Positions 44,518 to 53,569 are shown, counted from the first letter of the stretch. The stretch: DNA of 64,000 nucleotides from Nonomuraea endophytica (GCF_014203235.1 NZ_JACHIN010000026.1:30348-94347), one strand, 5' to 3'. The notes: generated by a model not told the origin, from the letters alone. Numbers and translations: made by a program.

Positions 44518-46127
44518 CCATCCAGCTGATCGACCTGGTCCCGGGCACGCTCCGCCGCGCCTGGGCGACCGACGGCACCTGCCCGGACCTCGACATCTAC
44601 ACGCTGTTCCGGGCCCACCGCATCGCCGCACCGGACCGGATCGCGCTCGCCGACCAAGCGGGCGTCCTGACCTACGCCGAGCTGGACCTGCGCGTTCGCG
44701 CCGCTGCGGCCGGACTGCGGAAGCTCGGCGTGTGCCAGGGAGACGTGGCGGGCGTCCAGGTTCCCAACGGCAGGGACGCGGTCATCGCCGACCTGGCGCT
44801 GGCCGCGCTGGGCGCGATCGCGCTGCCGTTCCCCGCGGGACGGAGCGTCACCGAGGCGCTCTCGCTGCTGGGACGGTCCGGGGCGCGCGCCGCCGTGGTC
44901 GCCACCGAGCACCGCGGCGCCGCCCACGCCCGCGACCTGCTCGCCGCCGCGCACCGGCCGCCCGCGCTGCGGACGGTGATCGCGGTGGGGCCGCAGGAGC
45001 CGCCACCGGGCTGCGTGCCCTGGTCCGAGGTGCTGTCAGCGGACCCGTGCGCCTTCGTCCCCGCACGCACGGACCCCGACACCGCGGCGCGCATCCTGGT
45101 CTCCTCGGGCTCGGAGGCCGACCCCAAGATGGTCGCCTACTCGCACAACGCCCTGGCCGGTGGCCGGGGCAACTTCCTGGCGACGCTGATCCCCGACGAG
45201 GTCCCGCCGCGCTGCCTGTTCCTGGTCCCGCTCGCCTCCGCGTTCGGCAGCAACGGCACCGCCGTCACCCTGGCCAGGCACGGCGGCTGCCTGGTCCTGC
45301 TGGAACACTTCTCACCGTCGGCGGCCCTGGCCGCGATCCGCGGGCATCGGCCCACGCATGTGCTGGCCGTACCGACCATGATCAGGATGATGCTCGACCA
45401 GCCCGGGAACGCGCCCATGCCGCCGATGACCGCGCTGGTGCTCGGCGGCGCCGAGCTCGACGCCGCCACCGCCGCCGAGGCGCGCGCGGTCTTCGGCTGC
45501 GCCGTCGTCAACCTGTACGGCTCCGCCGACGGCGTCAACTGCCACGGCGGCCTCGCCCACACCCCCGGCGACGACAATGGGCCCGGCGTCGTGGTGGGCC
45601 CGCCCGACCCCAGGGTGACCGAGATCCGCATCGCGCCCGTGCCCGGCGAGGACTTCGGCGAGATCATCGCACGCGGCCCGATGACGCCCATGTGCTACGT
45701 GGGAGCGCCGGAGCTGAACCAGCGCTACCGCACGGCCGAAGGGTGGGTACGCACCGGCGACCTGGGCACGATCGACGAATCCGGCCGGCTGCGGCTGGTG
45801 GGCAGGCTCAAGCAGGTCGTCATCAGGGGCGGCGCCAACATCAGCCTCGCCGAGGTCGAACGGGCCGTGGCCACGCATCCCGACGTGCGGGAGGTGGTCT
45901 GCCTGGGAGTGCCGGACAGCGTGATGGGCGAACGCCTGGCCGCGAGCGTGGTGCCCCGCCCCGGCCGCGGCCTCACGCTCGACCAGCTCACGGACCATCT
46001 GACCGGGCAGGGGCTGGACCGGGGCAAACATCCCGAGCACCTGCTCCTGATCGAGGAGATGCCGCTCACCCCGGCGGGCAAACCGGACCGCGACGCGCTG
46101 CGTGCCCTGATCCCGCGCACCACGTGA
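44514..46127 (+). CDS. Acyl-CoA ligase (ANL superfamily)
   Basis: This 537-residue adenylate-forming enzyme has the core motif A3 as ILVSSGSEADPKMVAYSHN (a variant of the usual T-S-G-T-T-G), A5 NLYGSADG, A7/A8 GWVRTGDLGTIDESGRL and GRLKQVVIRGGANIS. The catalytic Lys A10 is in PLTPAGKPDRDAL. It activates a carboxylic acid with ATP and CoA. The modified A3 loop (Glu-Ala in place of Thr-Gly) is worth noting. It is translationally coupled to the CoA-transferase. Confidence 0.9.
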   Translation: MTIQLIDLVPGTLRRAWATDGTCPDLDIYTLFRAHRIAAPDRIALADQAGVLTYAELDLRVRAAAAGLRKLGVCQGDVAGVQVPNGRDAVIADLALAALGAIALPFPAGRSVTEALSLLGRSGARAAVVATEHRGAAHARDLLAAAHRPPALRTVIAVGPQEPPPGCVPWSEVLSADPCAFVPARTDPDTAARILVSSGSEADPKMVAYSHNALAGGRGNFLATLIPDEVPPRCLFLVPLASAFGSNGTAVTLARHGGCLVLLEHFSPSAALAAIRGHRPTHVLAVPTMIRMMLDQPGNAPMPPMTALVLGGAELDAATAAEARAVFGCAVVNLYGSADGVNCHGGLAHTPGDDNGPGVVVGPPDPRVTEIRIAPVPGEDFGEIIARGPMTPMCYVGAPELNQRYRTAEGWVRTGDLGTIDESGRLRLVGRLKQVVIRGGANISLAEVERAVATHPDVREVVCLGVPDSVMGERLAASVVPRPGRGLTLDQLTDHLTGQGLDRGKHPEHLLLIEEMPLTPAGKPDRDALRALIPRTT

Positions 46128-46131
46128 GAAA

Positions 46132-46156
46132 CAGGGGCCGGAGCCTCCGGCCCCTG
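46132..46156. terminator. Strong hairpin between convergent ligase and sigma genes
   Basis: A 12-base arm (CAGGGGCCGGAG) is followed after a single base by its exact complement, so in practice about 10 base pairs close a 5-base loop. It begins 5 bases after the ligase stop and ends 6 bases before the sigma-factor stop, so it can serve both directions. No U-tract, as is usual here. Confidence 0.75.
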
Positions 46157-46161
46157 AACAC

Positions 46162-46722
46162 TCAGGCCGCCCGGTCCGCCGCCAGGACCGACGTCGCGAG
46201 CTGGAGCCTGGCCCGCGCGACCCGGGAGCGGATCGTGCCGACCGGGCAGCCGAGCACGTCGGCCGCCTCGGCATAGGGCAGCCCCACGAGCTGGGTGAGC
46301 ACGAAGGCCACGCGGCGCTCGCACGGCACGTCCGCCAGGAGGTCGGCCAGCACCACGCCGTTCTCCGGGCTGGGAGTGGTGCCCAGGCGCCGCCGTTCCA
46401 CGACCGCCTGCCAGTCGGGCAGGTCCGCGACGGCGGGCCGTACCGCCGCGGATCTGAAGCGGTCGACCACGACGCGGCGCGCGATGGACAGCAACCAGCA
46501 GCGGGCCGACGAGCGGGCGGCGAACGTGCGCAAGCTTCCGAGAACACGTAAGAACGTCTCCTGCGCGAGGTCGTCGGCCGACTGCGGATCGGCCAGGTAG
46601 GAGACGAAACGCCGGACGCAGGGATAGGCGGCCAGCACGAACGCCTCCAGATCGGCAGGCGAGCCGTCGCGCGCGCTCACGGCCAGTTCGGTCAGTACGT
46701 CGTCGCTGAGATCGGTCCTCAT
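46162..46722 (-). CDS. ECF sigma factor
   Basis: This 186-residue sigma factor has region 2 (AAYPCVRRFVSYLADPQSAD, DLAQETFLRVLGSL) and region 4 (RVAFVLTQLVGLPYAEAADV, LGCPVGTIRSRVARAR). It resembles the SigC-like group of actinobacteria. The ATG at 46722 is preceded by AAAGGA. It is divergent from an MFS exporter and a GH88-like gene and has no adjacent anti-sigma factor, so its control is unclear. Confidence 0.9.
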   Translation of the reverse strand: MRTDLSDDVLTELAVSARDGSPADLEAFVLAAYPCVRRFVSYLADPQSADDLAQETFLRVLGSLRTFAARSSARCWLLSIARRVVVDRFRSAAVRPAVADLPDWQAVVERRRLGTTPSPENGVVLADLLADVPCERRVAFVLTQLVGLPYAEAADVLGCPVGTIRSRVARARLQLATSVLAADRAA

Positions 46723-46806
46723 CGTGATCCTTTCCTGGGGTGTGCCCGGGAACTCGGTGAAGTTCACGAGCGACTGGTGGAGAAGCCCGGATGAGAGGAG
46801 AAGGCG

Positions 46807-47943
46807 ATGCCGAACAGGTCCGTCACGGCCCTGCTCACCGCGGTCATGGCGGTCTCGATGGCCCAGTTGTTCCTGGTGGGGGCGCTGGGCCCGCTGCTGG
46901 TGTCGCAGGCGGGAGTGCCACGGGCGGTGCTCGGCTGGACGAGCACGGCCGGGTTCGCCGTCGCCGCGCTGTTGTCGCTGATGGCGGGTCACTGGGTCGA
47001 CCGGCTCGGCGCCCGGCGCAGCGTGGTCGCGCTCGTGGGGCTGGCGGCGCTGGCGCTGGCCCTGATCGGGTTTTCGGTGAACACGCCGATGCTGCTGGCG
47101 GCGCTCGCGCTGGGCGGACTGCCGCAGGCGCTGGCCAATCCGGCGACGAACAAGATCATCATGGTGTCGGTCGAGCCGGGCCGCCGGGGTGGGGTCACCG
47201 GCTGGAAGCAGTCCGGTGTGCAGCTCGGCGCGTTGGCGGCCGGGTTGCCGCTGGCCGCGCTTGCGGCCTGGCTGGGCTGGCGGGGAGTCATGTGGACCGC
47301 GGCGGCGATCGCGGTGATCATCGCTGTCTGGGCGGTGCGGAGTCTTCCCGACGACACCGCGCACGAGAGCACCGGGCCGCCGGACCTGCCGCCTGCCCGG
47401 GTCGGGCGGCTGGCGGTGTTCTCCTTCCTGCTCGGCTGCGGGATCGCCGCGGTCAACACCTACGTGACGTTGTTCGGCGTCCAGGAGCTGGGGCTGGCGC
47501 CGGTGGTGGCCGCGTGGCTGGTCGCCGTGCTCGGCCTCGCGGGAGTCGCCGGGCGGGTCGGCTGGTCCAGGCGGGCCGATCGATCCGGGCGTGCTCCGGC
47601 CTACCTCACGCTCCTTTCGGCAGGCGCGTGCCTGGCCGCGCTGATGCTCGGCGCGGCCACCTGGGCGCCGGGCGCGATCTGGGTGGCTGCGGCCGCCACC
47701 GGCGCGTTCGCCGTCGCCGCCAACGCCGTCACCATGGTCGTGGTGATCAGCCAGGCGCGCCGGGGCGCCGCCGGACGCGACTCCGCGCGGGTCTCCGCCG
47801 GCTTCTTCGCCGGGTTCGCCGCCGGGCCGCCCGCCTTCGGGGCGCTCATCGATCGGGCCGGGTACGGGCCGGGATGGCTGCTCGTGGCCGCCGAGTTCGC
47901 GATCGCGGCCGTGGTCGCGATGCCCTTGCGCAGCCGTACGTGA
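46807..47943 (+). CDS. MFS transporter
   Basis: This 378-residue MFS protein has about 12 helices and a motif A variant, GHWVDRLGARRSVVALVGL. The middle loop contains PPDLPPARVGRLAVF, and the second half starts LLGCGIAAVNTYVTLFGVQE. It overlaps the GH88-like gene by one base (TGATG), so the two are co-translated. The pairing suggests that a saccharide or glycoside, or its product, is moved by this transporter. The direction of transport is unknown. Confidence 0.85.
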   Translation: MPNRSVTALLTAVMAVSMAQLFLVGALGPLLVSQAGVPRAVLGWTSTAGFAVAALLSLMAGHWVDRLGARRSVVALVGLAALALALIGFSVNTPMLLAALALGGLPQALANPATNKIIMVSVEPGRRGGVTGWKQSGVQLGALAAGLPLAALAAWLGWRGVMWTAAAIAVIIAVWAVRSLPDDTAHESTGPPDLPPARVGRLAVFSFLLGCGIAAVNTYVTLFGVQELGLAPVVAAWLVAVLGLAGVAGRVGWSRRADRSGRAPAYLTLLSAGACLAALMLGAATWAPGAIWVAAAATGAFAVAANAVTMVVVISQARRGAAGRDSARVSAGFFAGFAAGPPAFGALIDRAGYGPGWLLVAAEFAIAAVVAMPLRSRT

Positions 47944-48857
47944 TGTGGGCCGAGCGAGCTCTGCATGCGGTGCTGGAACGTGCGGGAGCCACGGAGGAGG
48001 CGGTCGCACCGCGCTGGCCGCTGTTCGCCGATCCGGAGACCGGTGAGTGGACGACCACCGCGCGCGGCTCATGGACGGGCGGCTTCTGGGCGGGACTGCT
48101 GGGCCTGCGGGCCGCCCTCAGCGGCCGCCCCGCCGACCGGGCCGTCGCCTCCGGGCGGACGGCCGCGCTGGCTCCATGGCTCGACGCCGACACCGCGACC
48201 AGAGGCATGATCTTCTGGTACGGCACCGCGTTCACCGAACCCGAGCTGCGGCAACGCGCGGCCGAAGCCCTGCTGGACGCCTACGACCCCCTTCTCGGCA
48301 TCGTCCCCTGGGGCGGAGCTTTCGGCGGCCCGCGCGAACTCGCCCGCGTGGACAGCCTGCCGGGCCTGGTGCCGCTGCTCGGCGGCGCGGGCGCACGTGG
48401 CCTGCATGTCATGCGAAGCCACCTCGACCGGCATGTGGGCCTGGTGACACGCGGCGATCAGCTCGTACCGGCCTGGCGGGTCGCGCCCGATGGCGGCTGG
48501 GTGCCCTATCCCGACCCACCGGCCGGGTGGAGCCGGACTGCGCCGTGGCTGACCCTCGCGCTCGCCGACGCCGGCTGCGTGTTCACCTCGCCTGACCCGG
48601 TCGCCACGCCGGACACGTCCGCCGTCGCGATCCAGGTCGTGGCCCTGCTGAAGCTGCCCGGTGCACGGCCGCGCGACCAGGCCGCCCGGATGCTGCGCGA
48701 CCTGGTCACCGGCCACGTCAGGGCCGGGCGACTGCTCGACGGCTGCTACGACCCGCATCGCGGCGTCGCCACCCGGCACGAGCTGGTGTGGGGTGACTTC
48801 TTCCTGGCGGTCGGCCTGGCGATACTCACCGGCGCGATCGATCCCTTCACCTGCTGA
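47943..48857 (+). CDS. GH88-like unsaturated glucuronyl/rhamnogalacturonyl hydrolase
   Basis: This 304-residue protein looks like an alpha/alpha-barrel of family GH88/GH105 type. GSWTGGFWAGLLGLRAAL is the first barrel motif, DSLPGLVPLLGGAG the second, GWSRTAPWLTLALADAG corresponds to the substrate-binding W-S-R-G block, then DTSAVAIQVVALL and HELVWGDFFLAVGLAIL. The catalytic Asp set of active members (an Asp in the FDS/DTxG block) is only partly visible. No signal peptide, so it acts inside. Its last 11 bases overlap the convergent monooxygenase gene. Confidence 0.72.
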   Translation: MWAERALHAVLERAGATEEAVAPRWPLFADPETGEWTTTARGSWTGGFWAGLLGLRAALSGRPADRAVASGRTAALAPWLDADTATRGMIFWYGTAFTEPELRQRAAEALLDAYDPLLGIVPWGGAFGGPRELARVDSLPGLVPLLGGAGARGLHVMRSHLDRHVGLVTRGDQLVPAWRVAPDGGWVPYPDPPAGWSRTAPWLTLALADAGCVFTSPDPVATPDTSAVAIQVVALLKLPGARPRDQAARMLRDLVTGHVRAGRLLDGCYDPHRGVATRHELVWGDFFLAVGLAILTGAIDPFTC

Positions 48858-50373
48858 GAACGGTCTCGACGGCGTCGGCGACCGCCGCCGACGGGTCGCT
48901 CGGCAGCCGGGGACAGCGCCAGGCCACGTGGTCGTCGGGGCGGACGAGGAGCGCACCGTCGGGTCCGATGCCCAGGGCGGCGGCGACCTCGTCCTCCACC
49001 GGATGCCTGCTCAACGACACCCCGCGCGGCGCCGCCTCCTGCCACACGCTGGCCTTCGGGCCGTACAGCAGAGTGAGACCGCACCCGACGAGGTCCAGCG
49101 TGGAGACCCGATCGGTCCACAGGTGCGGCAGGCGGTGCCCGGGTCGCGCGCTCGGGTGATAGGTCGCGATCGGATCGCCGACGGCGGGCGGCGGGGAGCC
49201 GTCGGGCACCACGGCGGCGCCCGGCCGGTCGTAGGCGTAGCCGAGCACCAGCCCGTCACTCGGCCGGGACGTCGGGCGCGGCCCGGTCACGCCGGGCAGG
49301 ACCAGCGTGCTGTCGAGCGAGGCCAGCAGGCTCCGGCGGCTCTCGGCCACCGTGTCGGCGCCGACGGGACGCCGCTCGGCCTCGTAGCTGCCGAGCAGCT
49401 CCGGTCCGGCCCACCCGTCGAGCACGGCGGCGAGCTTCCACGCGAGGTTGTCCACGTCCTGGATCGCGCAGTTCATCCCAAAGCCGCCATACGGGGTCAT
49501 CGGGTGGGCCGCGTCACCCGCCAGGAAGATCCGCCCGACGCGGTAGCGGTCGGCCAGCCGCGCGGCGGCGCTCCACTCCTGCGTGGCGACCACCTTCACG
49601 TCCAGCCCGGGTACGCCCGCGGCCCGCCTGATGACCTCCACGAGATCGCCGGACCCGGGCCGGGCCGGATCGCGGACCAGGTTGAACAGCCACCGCCGCC
49701 GGTTGTCGACGGTCATGAACGTGCCGGTGAGCTCGGCGTTGGCGATGGTGTAGACGAGGCTGAGCCGGTCGGCGACGTGCTCACGCAGGTCGGCCTCGAA
49801 CAGAATGTTGAGGTTGCGGCTGAGCTCGGCTTCGCCGGACATTCCGATGCCGAGCCGCTCCCGCACCGAGCTGGCCGCGCCGTCCGCCGCTATCGCGTAG
49901 GCGGCCCGGATCGTGCCGCCGTCGGCGAGGCTCGCGGTAACGCCGCTTTCGTCCTGCTCCAAGGCGGTGACCTCACTGCCGAAGCGGATCGTGGCCGGTC
50001 CCAGCGACTCGGCGTGCTCGCGCAGCAAGGGCTCAAGCACGTCCTGGGAGCAGATCGTGGTGAAGGTGGGACTGAGCGCCGCCCGTGCGGGATCGGGCAG
50101 GTTGCCGTTGCGGACACGATCGGGGTCTGACAGCGACGTGCCGAAGAAGAAGTGCAGCCCCTCTTCACGGGGTACGCTCGCGGCCACCACCCGATCTTCG
50201 AGGCCGTGGCGGCGCAGGATCTCCATCGTCCGGATGCTCAGGGCCCGCCCCTTCGGAAAGGCCGAGGCCACCGGATGCCGCTCCACCAGCACGGACGGCA
50301 CCCCGAACCGGGACAACGCGATCGAGGCACACAGGCCGGCCGGGCCACCGCCCACGATCAGGACCTCGGTCAT
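48847..50373 (-). CDS. Class A FAD-dependent aromatic monooxygenase
   Basis: This 508-residue flavoprotein has the three family motifs: VLIVGGGPAGLCASIALSRF (FAD ADP-binding), a DG-type segment YAIAADGAASSVRERLGI, and GRIFLAGDAAHPMTPYGGFG (ribose binding). The thioredoxin-like C-terminal part (DLVGCGLTLLYG...) resembles the TfdB/PheA/RdmE group, which hydroxylates phenols or polyketides with NAD(P)H. Its start overlaps the stop of the metal-binding-protein gene (4 bases), so the two are coupled. The substrate is unknown. Confidence 0.9.
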   Translation of the reverse strand: MTEVLIVGGGPAGLCASIALSRFGVPSVLVERHPVASAFPKGRALSIRTMEILRRHGLEDRVVAASVPREEGLHFFFGTSLSDPDRVRNGNLPDPARAALSPTFTTICSQDVLEPLLREHAESLGPATIRFGSEVTALEQDESGVTASLADGGTIRAAYAIAADGAASSVRERLGIGMSGEAELSRNLNILFEADLREHVADRLSLVYTIANAELTGTFMTVDNRRRWLFNLVRDPARPGSGDLVEVIRRAAGVPGLDVKVVATQEWSAAARLADRYRVGRIFLAGDAAHPMTPYGGFGMNCAIQDVDNLAWKLAAVLDGWAGPELLGSYEAERRPVGADTVAESRRSLLASLDSTLVLPGVTGPRPTSRPSDGLVLGYAYDRPGAAVVPDGSPPPAVGDPIATYHPSARPGHRLPHLWTDRVSTLDLVGCGLTLLYGPKASVWQEAAPRGVSLSRHPVEDEVAAALGIGPDGALLVRPDDHVAWRCPRLPSDPSAAVADAVETVLSR

Positions 50374-51107
50374 CCGAGAGCCTTCAGCAGCGTGTCGGCG
50401 TTGGCCTTGTACATGCCGATCAGGTCGTGGTCGTCACCCGGGAAGTTGTTGATGACCACGCGCTTGGCCTGGACATTGCTGAGCGTCTCTCCCGCGGGCA
50501 TCGCGGAGTTGTCCAGGATGAGCGTGGGCTTCTTGGCCGCCAGTTCGGCGAGCTGGGCGGCGGTGGGCGGCTGCGGGCCGTACACGCCGGCGGGCTGGAC
50601 GCCTGCCATGTCGGCGGCCCAGACCACGAACGCCTGCGAGACGATCACGGGCGACTTTCCGGCGAGCTTCTGCTTCAGCGCCGCGTACTCGGTGTCGAAG
50701 CCCGCCGTCCATGTCTTGGCCGCCTCGGCGGTGCCGAACTCCCCGGCCAGCCTGGTCACCTCGGCCTTGACCTTGTCCGGCGAGTTGTCGAGTGCGACCT
50801 CGATGACCTTCGCCTTCGATCCGGCGGCCTCCTTCAGCTTTCCGGCGAAGCCCTCGAAGGCGGCGTACAGGACGACGTCGGCTTCGGCGACCTTGGCCAG
50901 GTCCGACGGTTTGGGGTCGTAGTCGGGCGCGTGGTTCACCCCGGGCGGCACGATCACGGTGATGTCGGCGGCGCCGGCCGCCTTGGCGAACCCGGCCTCC
51001 CAGCTGGAGGCGGCCACGACCTTCAGCCCGCCGCTCTTCGTGTCCGTGGTCTGTCCGCAGCCGGTCATGGCCAGCAGGACGGCGGCGGCCAGGAGGATCG
51101 TCTTCAT
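50370..51107 (-). CDS. ABC metal-type substrate-binding lipoprotein
   Basis: This 245-residue protein has a lipobox (LLAMTGC) and a ZnuA-like (cluster 9) fold: VVAASSWEAGFAKAAGA, the first ligand loop VNHAPDYDPKPSDLAKV, the long helix, and VVSQAFVVWAADMAGVQP. The usual metal ligands are poorly kept: the His before Asp-Tyr-x-Pro is Pro here with a His two residues earlier, and the His expected in the S-H-x-A-F loop is Gln. So the metal, or the ligand, may be unusual. It is followed by the permease and ATPase genes. Confidence 0.82.
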   Translation of the reverse strand: MKTILLAAAVLLAMTGCGQTTDTKSGGLKVVAASSWEAGFAKAAGAADITVIVPPGVNHAPDYDPKPSDLAKVAEADVVLYAAFEGFAGKLKEAAGSKAKVIEVALDNSPDKVKAEVTRLAGEFGTAEAAKTWTAGFDTEYAALKQKLAGKSPVIVSQAFVVWAADMAGVQPAGVYGPQPPTAAQLAELAAKKPTLILDNSAMPAGETLSNVQAKRVVINNFPGDDHDLIGMYKANADTLLKALG

Positions 51108-51901
51108 CGCTTGACGCCTTTCAGGTGGAGGAGAAGGGTGCAGAGCCCGCCGACCAGCACGAGCGTGGGACCGGGCGGGAAGTCGAGCAGCAGGGCGAGC
51201 ACGAATCCGCCCACGTTGAACAGCAGCCCGAAGACGACCGACCAGCCGATCATCGACGGCAGCGACCGGCCGACCCGGCGTGCGGCCAGCGCGGGCAGCA
51301 GGGTCAGGGCGTCCACCAGCAGGGCTCCGGTGAGCCGGATGGCCGAGGCGATCGCCAGCGCGATCACCACCAGCAGCACCAGCGTCAGCCGCTCCACCGC
51401 CACGCCGGAGCACTGCGCCAGCTCCCGGTCGTGCAGCAGCAGCGCCAGATCGCGGCGGCGCCAGAAGTAGAGCGACGGGACCAGGACGGCGAGCACGCCC
51501 AGCGCGGCCACGTCCCACGGCCGGGTGGCCAGGATGGAGCCCCACAGCAGTTCGAAGGCGCCGTTGGCGTTGACACCCGAGATCGACAACACCAGCAGGG
51601 CCGCGGCGATGGCCAGCGTCATCAGCAGCCCCATCGCACCGGACAGTCCGGTGCTGCTGCGGGCCAGCGGAGTCAGCGCGCCGCCGGTCAGCGCGCACAA
51701 CACCAGCGCGCACAGCAGCGGGTCGAGCCCGACCAGCAGGCCGATCGCGATGCCGAGCAACGCGACGTGCATCATCGCGAACCGCACCGGCATGATGTCC
51801 AGGCCGACGATGAACACCCCGACGATCGGCAGCCCGATCGAGCCGAGCAGCAGAGCCGCGAACGCGAGCTGCACCGACGGCAGGGCGAGAATCTGGCTCA
51901 C
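51104..51901 (-). CDS. ABC metal-type permease, ZnuB-like
   Basis: This 265-residue membrane protein starts from a GTG at 51901, with about 8 helices and the ZnuB/MntB-family pattern MPVRFAMMHVALLGIAIGLLVG near the start and GALLVDALTLLPALAARRVG in the middle. It forms the channel for the binding protein encoded next to it. The start overlaps the stop of the ATPase gene by 4 bases; its own stop overlaps the binding-protein start. An in-frame open stretch upstream lies inside the ATPase gene. Confidence 0.88.
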   Translation of the reverse strand: MSQILALPSVQLAFAALLLGSIGLPIVGVFIVGLDIMPVRFAMMHVALLGIAIGLLVGLDPLLCALVLCALTGGALTPLARSSTGLSGAMGLLMTLAIAAALLVLSISGVNANGAFELLWGSILATRPWDVAALGVLAVLVPSLYFWRRRDLALLLHDRELAQCSGVAVERLTLVLLVVIALAIASAIRLTGALLVDALTLLPALAARRVGRSLPSMIGWSVVFGLLFNVGGFVLALLLDFPPGPTLVLVGGLCTLLLHLKGVKR

Positions 51902-52527
51902 CGCACCTCCCGCATCCGCCCGGCGGCCATCTCGGCGACCCGGCCGCACGCGGCGGCCACCACCCGGTCATGCGTGACGACCATCACCGCCACGGGAAGG
52001 GCGGCCAGGACCTCGGCCACCTGCTCCTGTCCGGCGAAGTCCAGGGCCGCGGTCGGCTCGTCGGCCAGCAGCAACCGGGCTCCCGCGGCCACCTGTCCCA
52101 GGGCCCGTGCCAGGTAGGCGCGCTGGAGCTGGCCGCCCGACAACGTGGACAGGGGGCGGTCGAGCAGATCCCCTACGCCCAGCTCGTCGGCCGCCCGCCG
52201 GGCCGCCCGGCCGTCGCGGCCGCTGTCCAGGAGCTCCCGGACCAGCAGCGGAAACTGCCCGGCCGCCTGGCGTTGCGGGATCCAGGCCACGTCGGCGCAG
52301 CGCCGCCGCCAGTCGGCTCTGGTGCGGGCGGCCGCGCCGTACACCTCGATAAGGCCGGTGACGTCGCGGTGCAGACCGAGGATCGCCCGCAACAACGTGC
52401 TCTTGCCCGAGCCGTTGGTGCCGGTGACGGCCAGGTGCTCGCCCGGCGACAGTTCCAGATCGACGTCGTTGACAGCGGATAACCCGCCGTGACGGCAGCT
52501 CACGGACGACAACTTCAGCGTCGTCAC
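51898..52527 (-). CDS. ABC metal-type ATPase, ZnuC-like
   Basis: This 209-residue ATPase has Walker A TGTNGSGKST, Q-loop WIPQRQAAG, signature STLSGGQLQRAYLARAL, Walker B LLLADEPTAALD and the switch His in VVTHD. I chose the GTG at 52527; longer starts exist but add residues not seen in relatives. It is the first gene of the ATPase / permease / binding-protein / monooxygenase unit. No strong ribosome binding site is visible. Confidence 0.9.
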   Translation of the reverse strand: MTTLKLSSVSCRHGGLSAVNDVDLELSPGEHLAVTGTNGSGKSTLLRAILGLHRDVTGLIEVYGAAARTRADWRRRCADVAWIPQRQAAGQFPLLVRELLDSGRDGRAARRAADELGVGDLLDRPLSTLSGGQLQRAYLARALGQVAAGARLLLADEPTAALDFAGQEQVAEVLAALPVAVMVVTHDRVVAAACGRVAEMAAGRMREVR

Positions 52528-52678
52528 GCAGGCCGCCCACGGGTGAGGAAGAACATGGGGACTCCACGAGGAGGCACCCGGCCGGCGCTCAGCGCGGCCG
52601 GCGGGTACGCGGAAACGGCGCACGGCCCCGATCAGGGCTGCGCACGCCAGATGACCTCAGAAGCGCCGGACGAAAGAG

Positions 52679-53227
52679 TCAGACGGCGCGAAGAAGCGCC
52701 GGCGGTCCCCGGCGATGAACCGCCTTGGTGAACACCAGCGAGCGCCACGGACCCGTCCGGACGCAGGGAACGGCACGCCACAGTCCGACGCGCGCCTCAA
52801 CCGGGAGCGGCGCGAAGAGCAGCAGCAGGCGCAGCGGCGCGGCCGCCCACAGCCGGAGCGCGGTCCACAGCGCGCTCTCGCCCTGATGCAGCCACCACCC
52901 GCTCAGCAGGGCCAGCATCAGGTGCATCACGGTCATGCCGACGTTCAGGTGGCCGCCGTGCTCGGCACTTCCCTCGGCAGCGGGCGCGACCCGCGCGAAC
53001 ACCTGGTGCAGCACGAGCTGCACGACCGCCGTGGCGGCGAGCACACTCTCCCTCGACCGCTCGCGGCCGTTGACCACCAGAGCGAGCAGGTACGGCGCGC
53101 CGAACCCGAGCAGGAGCGCGGGCAACGAGATGGCGGCCCCACCCGCGAACACGTGACCCCCGGCCGAGACCATGACGCACACGGCCGCGAAGGCGGCTGC
53201 GCGGATCATGCGGAGGACCGGAGGCAC
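52679..53227 (-). CDS. Small integral membrane protein
   Basis: This 182-residue protein has about four hydrophobic segments (AAAFAAVCVMVSAGGHVFAGG, ALLLGFGAPYLLALVV, VGMTVMHLMLALLSGWWLH, LRLWAAAPLRLLLLFAPL). It contains a His/Glu/Asp-rich loop AEGSAEHGGHLNVGM. It resembles actinobacterial membrane proteins often found near copper-trafficking genes, but I cannot name it. Start GTG at 53227 or ATG at 53209. It is separated from the metal ABC genes by 150 bases. Confidence 0.6.
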   Translation of the reverse strand: MPPVLRMIRAAAFAAVCVMVSAGGHVFAGGAAISLPALLLGFGAPYLLALVVNGRERSRESVLAATAVVQLVLHQVFARVAPAAEGSAEHGGHLNVGMTVMHLMLALLSGWWLHQGESALWTALRLWAAAPLRLLLLFAPLPVEARVGLWRAVPCVRTGPWRSLVFTKAVHRRGPPALLRAV

Positions 53228-53340
53228 GGCCCTATCCTGACAGCCCGGGTCCCGGGTGAGAACCCCGCACCCGCCACGCCAGGCAACCGCATCTCTCCGG
53301 GAACTGGACGGGCGAGGACGGCCGACCTAGCGTCCGGGGC

Positions 53341-53565
53341 ATGTGCGACCTGAACCCTCAGGAGACGCAGCATCTCCTGGCAGCCCTGCACGAGATCGAC
53401 GACCTGACCGCGAAAGTGGCCACGCACGCCGCCGACGTCGAGAAGACGGCCTTCATGGACCACGAGGCCCTGGCCGCGCTCCTCGCCTCACTGCGTGACC
53501 GGGCCGACAGCGCCCGCGAGTGGGTGACCGCCAAACCCGCTCAGCATGCCGATCACCACGGCTGA
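53341..53565 (+). CDS. Small hypothetical helical protein
   Basis: This 74-residue protein is acidic, nearly all helical (LLAALHEIDDLTAKVATHAADVEK), with a short His-rich tail. It starts from an ATG at 53341 in the 113-base gap after the membrane-protein gene and is followed 4 bases later by a strong terminator hairpin, which supports it as a real small transcript. No family recognised. Confidence 0.55.
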   Translation: MCDLNPQETQHLLAALHEIDDLTAKVATHAADVEKTAFMDHEALAALLASLRDRADSAREWVTAKPAQHADHHG

Positions 53566-53569
53566 CCGA

